A stretch of 64,000 bases of DNA from Blastocladiella emersonii ATCC 22665 (GCA_025594325.1 JANHCV010000001.1:992001-1056000); one strand, 5' to 3'; positions 44,233 through 55,076 are shown, numbered from the stretch's first letter. Numbers and translations are program-made. The notes: a model not told the origin generated them from the letters alone.

Positions 44233-45027
44233 GGTGGAAGGTCGAGGGGATATATCGAGGAGGGGAGGGAGGGGAGGGAGGGGAGCACGAGTGATGCGGA
44301 TCACTGGTGGTGCGGCTGGGTCGGCAGAGGGCGAATGCAGCAGACGGCGAGTCGGCGGCAGGGCGGCAACGGCGGCGACAGCGAGATGACCTTCAGGGCG
44401 CGGTGCTGGGTGGCGAGCAGCGGCGGCGTGCACTGGGTGAGTGCTGCTGAAGGGAGGGACGGGAGGGGGAGGCGAGGGTGTGCGCGTGGAGGACCGGGGA
44501 CGCTGGCAACGGGGCGGCGAGCTCGTTCTTTCTCCAGTGCAGGGAGTCTTGCGCGGGACAGGGGACCTGCGCGCGGATACGGGTGGCGGGCAGAGAGGAC
44601 GCAGGGGAGAAGGAAAGGTCGGCGAGCGAGCACGCAGGGCCAACCTGGCTTCGCTGCGCCCTCGCCTCATTTCAACTCGGAAAACAGGGACGCTGCGCTC
44701 TAACCTCGGCATATTCGTTCTGCCGCTCACGGCCATGCTGGCGGGGAGCCGATCGGCTGCGCGCTGTGGCCATGGCCACCGTCGCTAGCCCGGCGATCGC
44801 GGCCGCGGGGTCGCTCCACGGCCACGGCCACGGCCATCTCCCCGCTCGTCACCTCCCCGACGATTAGCCACCACGCACGACGTGTGCACCACGCCGGCTT
44901 CACCACGGTGTGGTCTGCTTCACGATCCACGCATGAATTTTCGCGAGTGTGTTGATCTCGGCGGCGGCCGGGTGGGTCAGGTGGGCGCACTTGACCCGTT
45001 GCGAGGCGCGTTTTTCCGCTCGAAATG
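44233..45027. promoter_or_regulatory. LARP1 5' region
   Basis: About 800 bp upstream of LARP1. Just before the ATG, plus-strand 44262-44283 is a run of G-tracts (GGGGAGGGAGGGGAGGG...) with G-quadruplex potential. On the LARP1 strand it reads as a C/T-only tract, so the transcript leader may be pyrimidine-rich. A (GGCCAC)n-like stretch lies near 44770-44836. No coding signal. Confidence 0.45.
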
Positions 45028-45149
45028 CAGGGGACCCGCACTCGAGGTCGGGCCACGTGACTACCCTAGTTGATTGCTGTGGCAGGCGCTCTGACGCACA
45101 CGCGCGCCGCTGGAGCAGCCGTGGCCGCGGCCACCGCCACCGTCGGCGA
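45028..45149 (+). repeat. Left arm of a long inverted repeat
   Basis: Bases 45028-45093 are the exact reverse complement of 47885-47950; the match continues with a few mismatches and a 6-bp indel to about 45149/47836. The arm contains GGCCACGTGAC, an E-box palindrome. The two arms face each other across about 2.7 kb that holds a decayed gene. Confidence 0.85.
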
Positions 45150-45239
45150 CCGCTCCTCTCCTCGCTCGCTCGTCTGCGCACTCCACCAATACCCCAAATG
45201 CTAGTAAACATGTATCTGAGTCACGGCAACTCGCTCACC

Positions 45240-47671
45240 GGCCACCGCTTTGCTGATCCTGCGCCCGACCGCCTGGCGCGACTCCTCGCGCTTCCGCCCA
45301 CCTATTGGTCGCTGCCATCGCCGGCGAGGGCACGGCTATGCTTCCCGTCACCGTGACCGACTGAGGTTGGGCCGACCTGCTGCTCGACGGCTATTCTACG
45401 GCACCGGTGCCGACCTCGCTGGCCGAGTCCTGCCGCACCTTCACCATGGCCAACCTGTCGGTCCTCGCCGCCGTCCTGCCCATCGACATCGATGACCGCC
45501 GCCGTGTGTTCAAGCCGCACTCGCTTCTTCGCTGCTGTGGCTTCCCGGGCTGCTTCCCGTCCCACGCAGTCGCTCCGCAAACATCTCCTCCTCGTCGCCA
45601 TGCCCCACCCGCCGCTGCAGCGCGTGCTCGAGAAGATTGAAGGCGTGCAGCTCACCAAGCTCATCGTCGTGTTCATCAAGTACGTCCTGCTGTGCGTCCT
45701 GCTTGAGCAGCCCGGCCCGTGGGAGGACCCGATCCGCGCGCTGCTGCAGTCGATCCCGGGCGCCGCCGCCAAGGAGCGCACCTCGCTCAACCTCGCCGTC
45801 GAGCTGTGCCTGCACCGCCATACCGAGGGCCTCCTGGCCGTCGATCCTCCTCTCCGCTGCGCGCACACCCGCCATCCTCGATGTCGGTACACCGACAACG
45901 GCGCTGCTCGACCTCCTCTTCTCGCGCGCCACGCCCGAGGTCCTCGAGGACGCGCCCGACCTGCACGCGCACCCGGTCCTCGCGCCGCTCCAGGCGCGCA
46001 TCGACGCGGCGAAATCGGCGACGCCCTCGCTGCAGGACCGCCTCGCCCGCGTGTGTGCGCGCATCGTGTCGCCCGACCTCGTCGTCGCCGAGGCCTCGCT
46101 CGACGAAGCCCTCGCGCTACTCACGCAGATCCACGCGTCGTCGGCCGACGCCATGGTCCGCAACCTGCACGTCGTGGTCGACGCCCTCCTCAACGTCGCC
46201 GAGTACCACCCGACGCCCGCCGTACGCGCCACCGTGTGTCTCGGGCAGCTCGGGGCCGTCTATTTCGGCGATTTATTGGGCGCCGCGGCCGCCGCGATGC
46301 GCGGCGAGGCCACCGTCTCCGACAAGGACGGCGGGCTCAAGACGGGCGTCGTCGCGCACCAGGAGATCCCCGTGCTGTGCGCCGAGGTGCTCAAGTCGTG
46401 CCTGATCCCCTTCTTCCGGTCCGGCGCGTCCCATTTCGCGCAGACCATCGTCGCGCACGCGATCCATCGGCTGCTCAAGCTGCACCGCAAGACGTGCCTC
46501 GACGCGCTCGACGATTTTGACCAGTCGACGGTGCGCCACCTGCAGGACAGCAAGTACCGCGTCGACGAGCCCATGCTCGTGGCCGAGGCCGACGCGGCCG
46601 CCGCCATGTTCCAGCCCGGCGCCGTGTCCTTCTCCGCGTAGACGTGCTGGTTCTGCCTCCGCCTCGCCGCCCGCTGCGCCGACTCGGCGCTCGTCGCCGT
46701 CTTCCGCGCCCTGCACCCGCTGCTCGCGCAGACCCAGCACCACGAGGTCGCCACCGTGCGCTCCCCTTCATCGTCCTACACCTGTGCCTTGTCGCGAGCC
46801 CCGCGCTCGACTCGGTCGTGTCCGAGTTCATTCACGCCCTGCAGCACGTGGCCGGCGGCGACCTTGCGATGCAGTCGTTCGCGCTCGCCATTTTCGACGC
46901 CAGGAGCGCGCCAAGTTCGCCGAAAAGCGCAGCCGCCGCTCCACGCCGAGTGCATTGGGCGCGCCGAGCCCGCGCCGTACGACCTCGAGGCGTCGGTCCA
47001 CCCTGCCGCCCGCGCCGGTCGACCTTGGACCTCGGACAGCTCTTCCTCGACGTGTTCCTCGACGTGTACCGCCGCCTGCGCAACGAGGGCGTCGACTAGG
47101 CGCTCGGCGCGTCGCACCTGTTCCAGCAGCAGCAGCCGGTGGGCGGCGGCGGTGCCGACACGGTCCAGGACCCGCGACACCTCGCGCTGCAGCACGAGGT
47201 CCGCGTGCTCGCCGTCTACCACGCTGCGTCCGTTCGCGGCAGCAGCAGCGGGAGCGTTCCGACACCCCCGACGCGGCTCAGCGCGTACCAGGCGTGGCGT
47301 GAGCTCGGGTCCTTTGACCTCCTCGCCGAGCAGCGCACGGGCGCCATCACGGCACACCGAGACGCACCCCGAGTGGAGCGCCGACCTCGCGCCGACCCGG
47401 TTACCCCCACACCGATCCAGTCGCCGCCACCCCGAGCGTCGGGTACGCTCCTCAACGACCCCGCCCACGCGCGCAAGCTCGAGCTCGACGCGCGCGCCCG
47501 CGCACGGTCCAGGCCGACGTGTTCCGCGAGCAAAGGCTCAGCTGCGCCTGTGCGACCATCGTCGACCGCCACCGATTCGCCGACCTCTTCACGTTCCACG
47601 ACACGGCGCTGCTCGAGACCCGCACCGCCAAACCCACCAACGTTGAGGCCATCGTCAACGCGCGCTACTAG
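45240..47671 (+). pseudogene. Decayed gene resembling the ATR/Mec1 kinase HEAT/UME region
   Basis: Protein-like sequence runs through all three forward frames with frame jumps and stops but no matching splice sites. Examples: GVQLTKLIVVFIKYVLLCVL (frame of 45492), shift near 45840 to VRNLHVVVDALLNVAEYHPT and VRATVCLGQLGAVYFGDLLG, an in-frame TAG at 46639-46641 followed by TCWFCLRLAARCADSALVAV, then another shift to LPFIVLHLCLVASPALDSVV. The patterns (M.NL..L.D..., CLGQLGA, IPVLCAEVLKSCLIPFFRS, HAIHRLLKL, LLPFIVLH) resemble the middle of ATR/Rad3/Mec1 PIK-kinases; the kinase domain is absent. The family call is moderate, the decay is clear. An intact copy is presumably elsewhere. Confidence 0.55.
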
Positions 47672-47835
47672 CGGGTTGGGACGCGGCGGGATTGCGCGCA
47701 CGCGCGGTTCTCAGCGCGCGAGGAACCGTACCGAGCGCGCTGGTCGCGGCCGCGGTCGCGCTCATTCGAAACTTTTAATACATTCCGTTACATTGATCAT
47801 ATGTGTGTTTGAGCCGGCGGGATGCGCGAGGTGAT

Positions 47836-47950
47836 CGCCGACGGTGGCTGCGGCCACGGCTGCTGCAGCGGCGCGCGTCTGCGGCAGAGCGCCTGCCACA
47901 GCAATCAACTAGGGTAGTCACGTGGCCCGACCTCGAGTGCGGGTCCCCTG
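47836..47950 (-). repeat. Right arm of the long inverted repeat
   Basis: Reverse complement of 45028-45149; 66 bp identical, then about 50 bp with four mismatches and a small indel. It also carries the CACGTG core. It ends near 47836, about 165 bp after the last readable remnant of the decayed kinase-like gene. Confidence 0.85.
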
Positions 47951-48218
47951 CTCGAATTGCCAGTACCTCCACCACTCACTCCGTTCGGGTGTCAACTGTG
48001 CGGGGCTTTGCCCAACTGCCCTCTCGCCCGCGATCACTTAGCGCAACGGACGCGTTGTGGACGCGTGATTCAAGTAACTGCATGATTTATGAAGTGGAAC
48101 ACACGGAACTCGCTTCAGGTGCAGCAGCGCTGACTGAGACCGTGCTTCGGATCCGCGTTACATGGAGGGACACGAGAGAAAGGGTCGCGACGCGTCAGTA
48201 TCGCGCGTTGGAGCTGTC

Positions 48219-48254
48219 CCGACACGCCTATTTCTCGAGAAATAGGCGTGTCGG
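48219..48254. repeat. 36-bp perfect palindrome
   Basis: CCGACACGCCTATTTCTC followed by its exact reverse complement, centred on CTCGAG, with no spacer. In RNA it would be an 18-bp stem without loop; in DNA a cruciform-prone site. Confidence 0.9.
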
Positions 48255-48437
48255 CTTGCGGTGAACATCGCTCCACCGCACCGATTTTTATCGGTCCGCC
48301 CCTCCCCGCTGAAAACGCATCCTTGCATAGCATCTTCAAGCACTCCAAACCCCTGGATGAAAATCAGAGCTCCCTCACTCGATAGAAACGCAGTCTGTGG
48401 ATACATAAAAATCGATTCTGCGGTCCCCTGAAGAGCG

Positions 48438-48469
48438 AAAAAAAAAGCGCTGGGCGCGTCGCCCAGCGC
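48438..48469 (-). repeat. Hairpin flanked by an A9 run
   Basis: Nine A residues (48438-48446) abut GCGCTGGGC-GCGTC-GCCCAGCGC, a 9-bp GC stem with a 5-nt loop. Read on the minus strand this is a GC hairpin followed by T9, the shape of an intrinsic terminator or a Pol III stop. Confidence 0.6.
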
Positions 48470-48924
48470 GCGATTTGATTTCCAGTGAACTCAGTGTATT
48501 GTGAAGAAACACGCTCAAAACGGGTAGTCACTCACGCGCCGACGTGTTACCAGGAGCCGAATGCGCCAGCGCCTTAGTGTCTCGAGTTCCAGATTGGGTG
48601 AGTGATGGCGCGCGAGTCAGGAGGGCGAAACTGGAGCGGGTGTGTTGAGGCCTCTGTCAGCAGATCGTACTGAGCGTTGTTGGGCGGGAGCAAGAAAAAC
48701 GTACAGGGTGAGAAACCTCTAGGCCATGACGAAGCGGGCGCACTGAGTACTTGACTGAGCGGAGCCCATGGCCTACTGAGTTAGTGCGAGACGTACCGTA
48801 TTCCAACGCGTGGTCACTGCTTGAGCTTGGGCTGAAACGAGAGCATACGAGTTTCGGGCGAAGCTGTCAGGGACGTTGTTTACTCGAATCCGGACTGGAT
48901 GAGGCATGAAGTCGGTGAGAGCGG

Positions 48925-49135
48925 GGCAGCGACGTGCGCGACGGGTGGCGACGGCGGAGTGCGGGGCTGCGGCAGGCGGTGGACGGCGATGGCGGAGTGC
49001 GAGGCAGTGGGGTGTGAGATGCAGCGGGGAGTGCAAGGCAGCGACGGGCGGCGGGTGGCGATGGCGGTGCACGAGGGAGCGTCGGGCGGCGAGTGGCGAC
49101 AGCGCAGGTCGAGGCAGTACCGGTCGGACGGCAGA
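48925..49135. repeat. Imperfect GC-rich minisatellite
   Basis: Irregular tandem copies of a roughly 45-60 bp unit built on GCGACGGGYGGCG..TGGCGATGGCGGAGTGCRRGGCAG. Copies differ by substitutions and small gaps. It produces several spurious antisense open frames. Confidence 0.55.
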
Positions 49136-49495
49136 TAGTCGGAGGCGCCAGCGGGGTGTGAGCGAACGGGAGCGAGGGCGAGTGGCGGGGGGCGAGGCGC
49201 ATTTGTAGCGGGGGCAAGCCACACGGGGCTGATCGAGCTCTGATGGCGAGCTGCAGCGCGCACGCGCGCGACCTGTCAAGCCCGTCACGGCCCCACCGCG
49301 CGTCCTTTGCGTTTCGCACGCGTGAGGTCGGCGTCGGTTGGGCGCGCCCCACTTCAAGCACACCCGCTCTCTCCTGTGAACACTCCCTGCACACACAAAA
49401 TATACCATGAAACGTTATACTGGATCAAATGAAATTCAAGTCTGCTGCACGGTGCCGCTCTGCGAATCGTGAGGACCAGGCGGTCAGCGCCATGA

Positions 49496-52400
49496 TCACC
49501 GCCCGCTCACCGTCCGCTTGCTCCGACGGAGAGGCTGCTTGGGCGGCGCGGGCTGCTCGGGCTCGGCGTCCTCCATCTCTTGGTCCTCCTCCTCGGCCGG
49601 GACCGTGCGACGGGCAGCGGCGCTCTTCTTGCTGCCGCTCGACTTCCCGCCGCCCTGCTTGCCGCCACCCGTGCTGCTGCGACCCGTCGAGCCAGCGTAC
49701 TCGGTAGCCGACGCGCCGGCGCGGCCATGCTTCCCGCCGGTCACGCTTGAGCGGGCACCCCCGCCCCGCACCTGGCTCTCGTCGCTGTCGCTGTCGCTGT
49801 TGCTGTCGCTGTCGCTGCTCGACTTGGCAATCTCGCTGTCGCTGTCGGACTCGGCAATCTCGGACGCGCGAGCGCCTGCTGCCGTGTGACGACGCTTGCG
49901 CGGTGGCTGCGCCTGCTCCTCGTCGTCGCCCTCGTCGTCGTCGCGGCCCTGCTCGACCTCCTCGTCATCCACATCTTCGTCGTCGCCGCGGGCCAGCTCG
50001 CTGCTGCTGCCACGACGACTCGGTGACGACGCGAACAGGCGACGCGTCGTCCCGGTCGTAGCGGGCGGCGGCAGCGGAGGGTGAGACGCCGCGAGTTGAG
50101 CCAAACGACGTGGCGAGAGCACGCCGTGCCCCATGACACGCGGAACCGCTGCGGCCGCCGCTTCCTGCGACACACCACGAGCCGACCGCGAATCACCGGC
50201 CGTGCGCGGGTTGCTGGGCGCCTGGGTGGTGGCTGGTTGAGTGGTGGTCACACGCTCGATCCGCTGCGCGAGCCACGAATTCGCGCCGCCTAAAAGTTGA
50301 GCGAGGGCGACCGAAGCGTCAGAATCTGGAACAATCGCGCCGCGTACATGCACAGCCACGAACGCACCCGCGCCAACACGTGTAGCTGTCCCACGCGCCG
50401 TCGATCCCGTACGCGCTGATCCCGCGCTGGACTGCGACTCGCCGCATGCACCACGGTCCGTCCCGTCGCTGCGCGGGCTGGCCGTCGGACGGGTTGTGGC
50501 TGGCAACGGCCTCGCGCGTCACGCGTGGGTCGCGCGGGTCGGCGTTCGTGTGCACAGGTGGCGGTGGTGGTGGAGAAGCTGCTGCGCACGACGCGGCACC
50601 CTTCTTGTCCTGCTTCTTCCCCTTACCCGAGGTGTTGGCCTTGACGAGGCACGTACGGCAGCGGTAGGCGCCGGTGAGCGAGGCGAGACTCGCAACCATG
50701 GCGAGCTTGGGCGCGTCACCCAGGACGTAGCCACAGCGGCCCACGAGCACGACCTTCTTGCCCTGCGGGTCGACGGCGAGGATGCCGCGCTCGACCTTGT
50801 CCTTGAAGTCGGCGATGATCTTCTGGGCGAGGTGCAGCGGCTCGACGCCCTTGGCCGCCGCGATGAACACACACGAGTCGGGGCAGTAGTTGATGGATGC
50901 GGGCACGTTGCCGAGGTGATACTGAGCGACCTCGAACTTGTTGTTGCGCTTCGACGTGTTGCCCATCGTCTCGTCGGCCCATTTGCCGATCACGATGGGC
51001 AGGACGGGGATACCGCCGTTCTCCATGGACAGCCGCCGCGCGTGATGGACCGCGTTTTCCTGGCGCTGGCGCTCCTGCAAGTAGACATTTTCCGAGCCAT
51101 GAACGTCGGGATCCCATTCTCCATACACGCGAGCACCCTGAACAAGTACGACGCGAGTGGAGTGAGTATTTAGGAGTTCGCGCGGCAAGCGAGCGTCGGC
51201 GCGTACTCGAACCACAAAGTCGAGCTCGTCGCCGTCGACCGTCGCATCAGGACGCGGATGCGGTTCATGCAGCCCGCACGGCGGGACGACGCGCTGATAC
51301 ACGAGCCAGAAGCGGTTGGCGTCCATGAGATCGCGCGGATCGAATTCCCCAGCGTCGCTGCGCAGCGCCTCGATCTGCTGTCGCTGCTGCCGCTGCCGCG
51401 GTTTCCCACGGCCACGCTTCTGCCGCTTCGGGCTCGGCGGGCGCTCGTCCTTGCGGAACTCGGTCACGATGTCGCACCGTCGCAAAAGCACGCGAACACG
51501 GGTCGGGTCGCCCTTGACGCGCTCGAGCGCGACGATACGGCCGAGGCGGCCCGAGAGACCAGGTACAGGCGCGCGCAGCATGACCACGTCGCCCACGAAG
51601 TAGGTGATGCCGCCGATCGACGTGTTGGCGGCCTTGTACCCGTAGAACAGCTCCTTGGCGCGCGGCGTGTCCATGAAGTTCTCGATCACGTCGGGGTCGG
51701 CGGAGGGCAGGAACTGGAGCTTCTCAAAGACGCCCGGGGTGGTGGCGACGAACGGCAGCGGCTCGCTGATTGGGATGATCGAGAACTCGCGTGCGCCGCG
51801 CATCGGGGCCGGGAAGTGCGCGAGACGCGGGCCAAATTCGACCTTGCGCAGCTTCTCCACCGAGTCCAGCGCTGGAACCGCGCTGCCGAGCTCGACAAGC
51901 TGCTTCGCGGTCCAGAGCGTCTTGCGTCGCAGCAGCCGGGTCATCGACGGATCAAGGTTCATAAGCCAATGCAAGAGAACGAGTTGCATGGTGACGAAGG
52001 GGAACCTGCGCTTGGGCTCCTGCACATTGCTAGAAGTCGGGGATGAGGAGGGCGGCGCCGTGGCAGTGGGGGTGGCGCCGCGATCTGCGCGCGCCAAACC
52101 GCGACGCGTGCGCGTGTCGGTCAGCTGATATTCCGACGCGTCTCACGCGTCTCGCAGCATGAACGCGTACGCACCTGCTTCACCCGGCACCGGCAGTTCG
52201 GAGGTAGACTCGGAAGAGGAGGAATCACACAGGCCGGAAAAGGTGTCGCTATTTCACTGCGCGTGTCGTTGAACGTCTCGCCGCCCGCGTTGCTGCTCGA
52301 CTCGTTGTGCGAGCCACTGTCCGAATGCGATACCATTTGAGCGGCGGGCACCGCATCCAAGGGGTGCGTGATGTCAAACTGCGTCGCATCAAGCTGTTCA

Positions 52401-52962
52401 TACAGGTTGGGTAGAGCTGGCACAAAAACCGCAGGAACTGCAAGTGGCGACGCGGGCACGTCAGGCTCGAAGCCTACGCCATGCGGGGACGGACGAGCTG
52501 GCACAGGGATCGTCACCGCCGAGCCACCGTTGGCCAAGTAGGCGTTGTTGACCTTGGTCGAGTAAGTCGTGATCGTCTCAGAGGCCTCGTAGGTGATCAT
52601 CTACGCGGCGGTAGTCAGTTTTCATCATCATAATGGATTCGTTGTTGCGCGCTCGAACCCATTCCGCTGGGATGTCATAGTGGCTGTGTTCCTCGCGGAG
52701 GATCCGCGCTTCCTCCGACGCAGTGAAATCTTCATGCCATTCGTCATCGTGCAGCACTTGAACAGCAGCAACATCGTCAACGACGCGGCCTGCTTCCAGC
52801 TCGCGCTGGACGTGCAGCACGAAGTTTTCAGAGTGCTTTACCGACCTCCGATGTCGACCGAGTGCACTTGGGCTCTCAAAGGTCCTTCCATCGCATACGA
52901 TGCACTGGAACTGTAGGATTAGGTGGTATCCACGTCAGCTACGCTGGCACTCGAGTTTGCAT
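49496..52962 (-). CDS. Plavaka-type (CACTA-like) transposase-derived protein
   Basis: Exons 52962-52951 (least certain), 52910-52659, 52600-52175, 52124-50348 and 50289-49496, 1,086 residues with all frames open. An N-terminal C2H2 finger (FQCIVCDGRTFESPSALGRH...H) is followed by a linker and then the Plavaka hallmark at about 600-725: IPVLPIVIGKWADETMGNTS, KRNNKFEVAQYHLGNVPAS, EPLHLAQKIIADFKDKVERG, GDAPKLAMVASLASLTGAYR, CRTC. The C-terminal 360 residues are Ser/Asp-rich and basic (RKRRHT; SD repeats; RRSKRTVSGR), with no catalytic DDE region that I can see. It may be an internally deleted element or a host-adopted gene. Introns 40-58 nt follow host rules. Confidence 0.68.
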
Positions 52963-53134
52963 GTAGTCAACGCAACCGTTTTCTTCATGGTAATGTGATC
53001 CAGTATCTGCCAGGGAGCGTTGCTCGAACAAGAAAAATGATTTATTCTGACATTTTATTCAAGTGGGAGACCTGGTGTGTTAGTTTTATGTGGGCTGTGG
53101 GAGACAGGTTGGGTGAACATCGGTCAAGCGGAGA

Positions 53135-53172
53135 GGTGAAAATCGGCCAAGCCCCTCGGGTCGATTTTCACC
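53135..53172. repeat. Hairpin with 11-bp arms
   Basis: GGTGAAAATCG at 53135-53145 is exactly complementary to CGATTTTCACC at 53162-53172, with a 16-nt spacer. Confidence 0.7.
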
Positions 53173-54894
53173 CCAAGCCCATCCGCAGGCGTGTCTCGTT
53201 TTTGCTCGCCTTCCTGCTGTTGAGCTGGATTAAGTCGACTACGGACGTGGCGGAGATAGCTGAAGGTCGCTGAACGGATCGTTGTTCAAGTTGCGGGAGC
53301 GACTCCTTGTGCAGCGAGTTGAGATCAAGCGCGCACAAACACGAACTGGCTCGAGTGATGGTGGCTTTGATCGAGCGCTAGCGCGACTTGATTATGGGCG
53401 CCGATTACTCTCAACATCGCCTCAATGCAGCATACGCGCACGTAGCGCGTAGTTCCAGCGCGCTCAAGGCAACCGAGGTAGAATTTGTGACAGACGCGTC
53501 AAGGCGAGCCACTCGCTCATAACAGCATGCTGGTGTTCTGAATGAGCCAAAAATAAAGCAGTCGGCGATCGTGAACTAATAACAGAATGTATCATGCACA
53601 ACGAATGCACGCGAAGACTCGATCTCGACTAAACGCGTCGATTTTCTGCTAAGAACGCGACCAACGATGATTCCGTTCGCGTCGCACGCTATGAGCCAGC
53701 TCGAGACCTCGCGTGAGCTCGCCTCCTTGGGCACGGAACAACAGAGCTCGGATGAAGCGGATCTATGGTGGAAGGATCGCGAAAGGTCGACGCGAGTTAC
53801 GGTGCCACGGGATGTCGTTGACAGCGACACGAGACACTCTAGTAGCGCAGATGGATGGATATCGTGTACGTCTTGATGCGCGCATGAGCGGAGCGCTTTG
53901 TCTCGCTCTTGTTCGCCTGATGAAAGTTGCTGATGGAGCGATCCTCATCGTCGTGCGAAACCCCGGAGAACGTGAGGATTGTCAAAATTGTACTGACGCA
54001 CGCCCGTCGGTGGAAAGCTAGCATCAACGGTTCCAACCGCGGTCGCGACGGTTTGCTCAGCCGACTTTCTCTCGCCTCCAGTTGCTCGGCAGACCTCGAC
54101 AAGGAGTTTTTAGTGAATCGATAACACGTTTCGCCGCTGTGCAGGTAGCAGGGGTCGAGGTAAGAAGCGGCCAGCAGCGCAGCAGATGAGCCGCGCGTGA
54201 TTGCGCTGGAGCAAAGCCAGATGTGCGCTTCGCTCGTGATGAAATTCGCATCCCACGCCACCGAAACAGAGATACCGCGTAACCGCTCTTCGCGAGGGTC
54301 TAAGCGACTTCGTTGCACAACCCTCGCTTGGCACGACGTCCCTTGGCAAGTGAACAGGACGCGAGGGGTCGCCGGGCGGGCACAACGGCGGTATAGTGGC
54401 AGCAACGGCGGTCAAGAAAAACGAGTTTTTCGACACAAGGGGAAGAACTAGAACACAAATAGCGTATCCTTTAAGCGTGCGTCACCACGGGAAACAAGGC
54501 ACTGAAAGGCCCAGGTACCGTGAAAGCGTCCCACAACACGCTGCTCCACTCGGCGAGCTCGCCTCAGCAGCACTTGTGCAGTAGCAAGAGCAGAGTGCAA
54601 AAGCGGTGCCAGCGGAACACTCAAGTCAACGGCCGAGTCGAGCACAGCACGTCGCCGTGCGAGCGCCACCCAAAGGCGCCGAGGTGGGACAGGACCGGCG
54701 TGTTGTCGATTTCATAATTTATGGAATCCATTGCATAGAGTAAATGAGCTTCATTGAAGAAGGAGAGCAAACGGGAGGGGAGCGGAGCGGAAGCGAGAGC
54801 CGAAGCGAAGTGGCGCAGCGCGACACGGGGAGTGATGTCATTGAGAAAAGTGTGACTGGAACGTGACGAGCGTCAAAACGAAATCGCAGCGCCT

Positions 54895-54936
54895 ATAGCT
54901 TGGGCAAAGCCCCGCATAGCTTGGGCAAAGCCCCGC
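54895..54936 (+). repeat. Tandem 21-bp duplication
   Basis: Two exact copies of a 21-bp unit beginning ATAGCTTGGGCAAAG and ending CCCCGC, at 54895-54915 and 54916-54936. Each copy contains the self-complementary GGGCAAAGCCC. An inverted copy of the inner 16 bp lies at 48000-48015. Confidence 0.85.
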
Positions 54937-55076
54937 AATGGCAAGTCGGGCCTCCCGACATCGTGTCTCCCATCCCGCACGAGAATGCAATGAAGCACTT
55001 GAATACATTCCTTTCGTCTTCGTGTAACCGCTTTCTGGCCTCCTGATCTGCCGCTTCAGGGGAGCCCCGCCCCGCC

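Larger units (their letters stand above)
47951..49495. other. Gene-poor, lower-GC intergenic stretch with several repeats
   Basis: No convincing gene. Open frames here are low in complexity or antisense shadows of the GC-rich repeat. It contains the 36-bp palindrome, the A-run hairpin and the minisatellite listed separately, and a copy of GCGGGGCTTTGCCCAA at 48000-48015 that recurs inverted at 54900 and 54921. It probably includes the 3' flank of the transposon-derived gene ending at 49496. Confidence 0.5.
52963..55076. other. Gene-poor, lower-GC stretch upstream of transposon-derived gene and HECT gene
   Basis: About 2.1 kb without a supported gene. Short open frames on both strands lack splice logic and family resemblance. 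It includes a hairpin at 53135-53172, a 21-bp tandem duplication at 54895-54936, and the promoter of the HECT gene immediately before 55077. Confidence 0.5.

Noticed and set aside
45240-47671. An intact spliced gene at the ATR-like locus
   Set aside because: Frame changes near 45840 and 46750 have no GT-AG pair of suitable length or phase, and the TAG at 46639 is flanked by in-frame coding-like sequence.
48773-49408. A 211-codon minus-strand frame
   Set aside because: Generated by the minisatellite; repetitive HRHPPP-type translation with no domain.
52593-54405. Short frames on both strands in the lower-GC stretch as genes
   Set aside because: No family resemblance, no splice pattern and composition unlike neighbouring genes.
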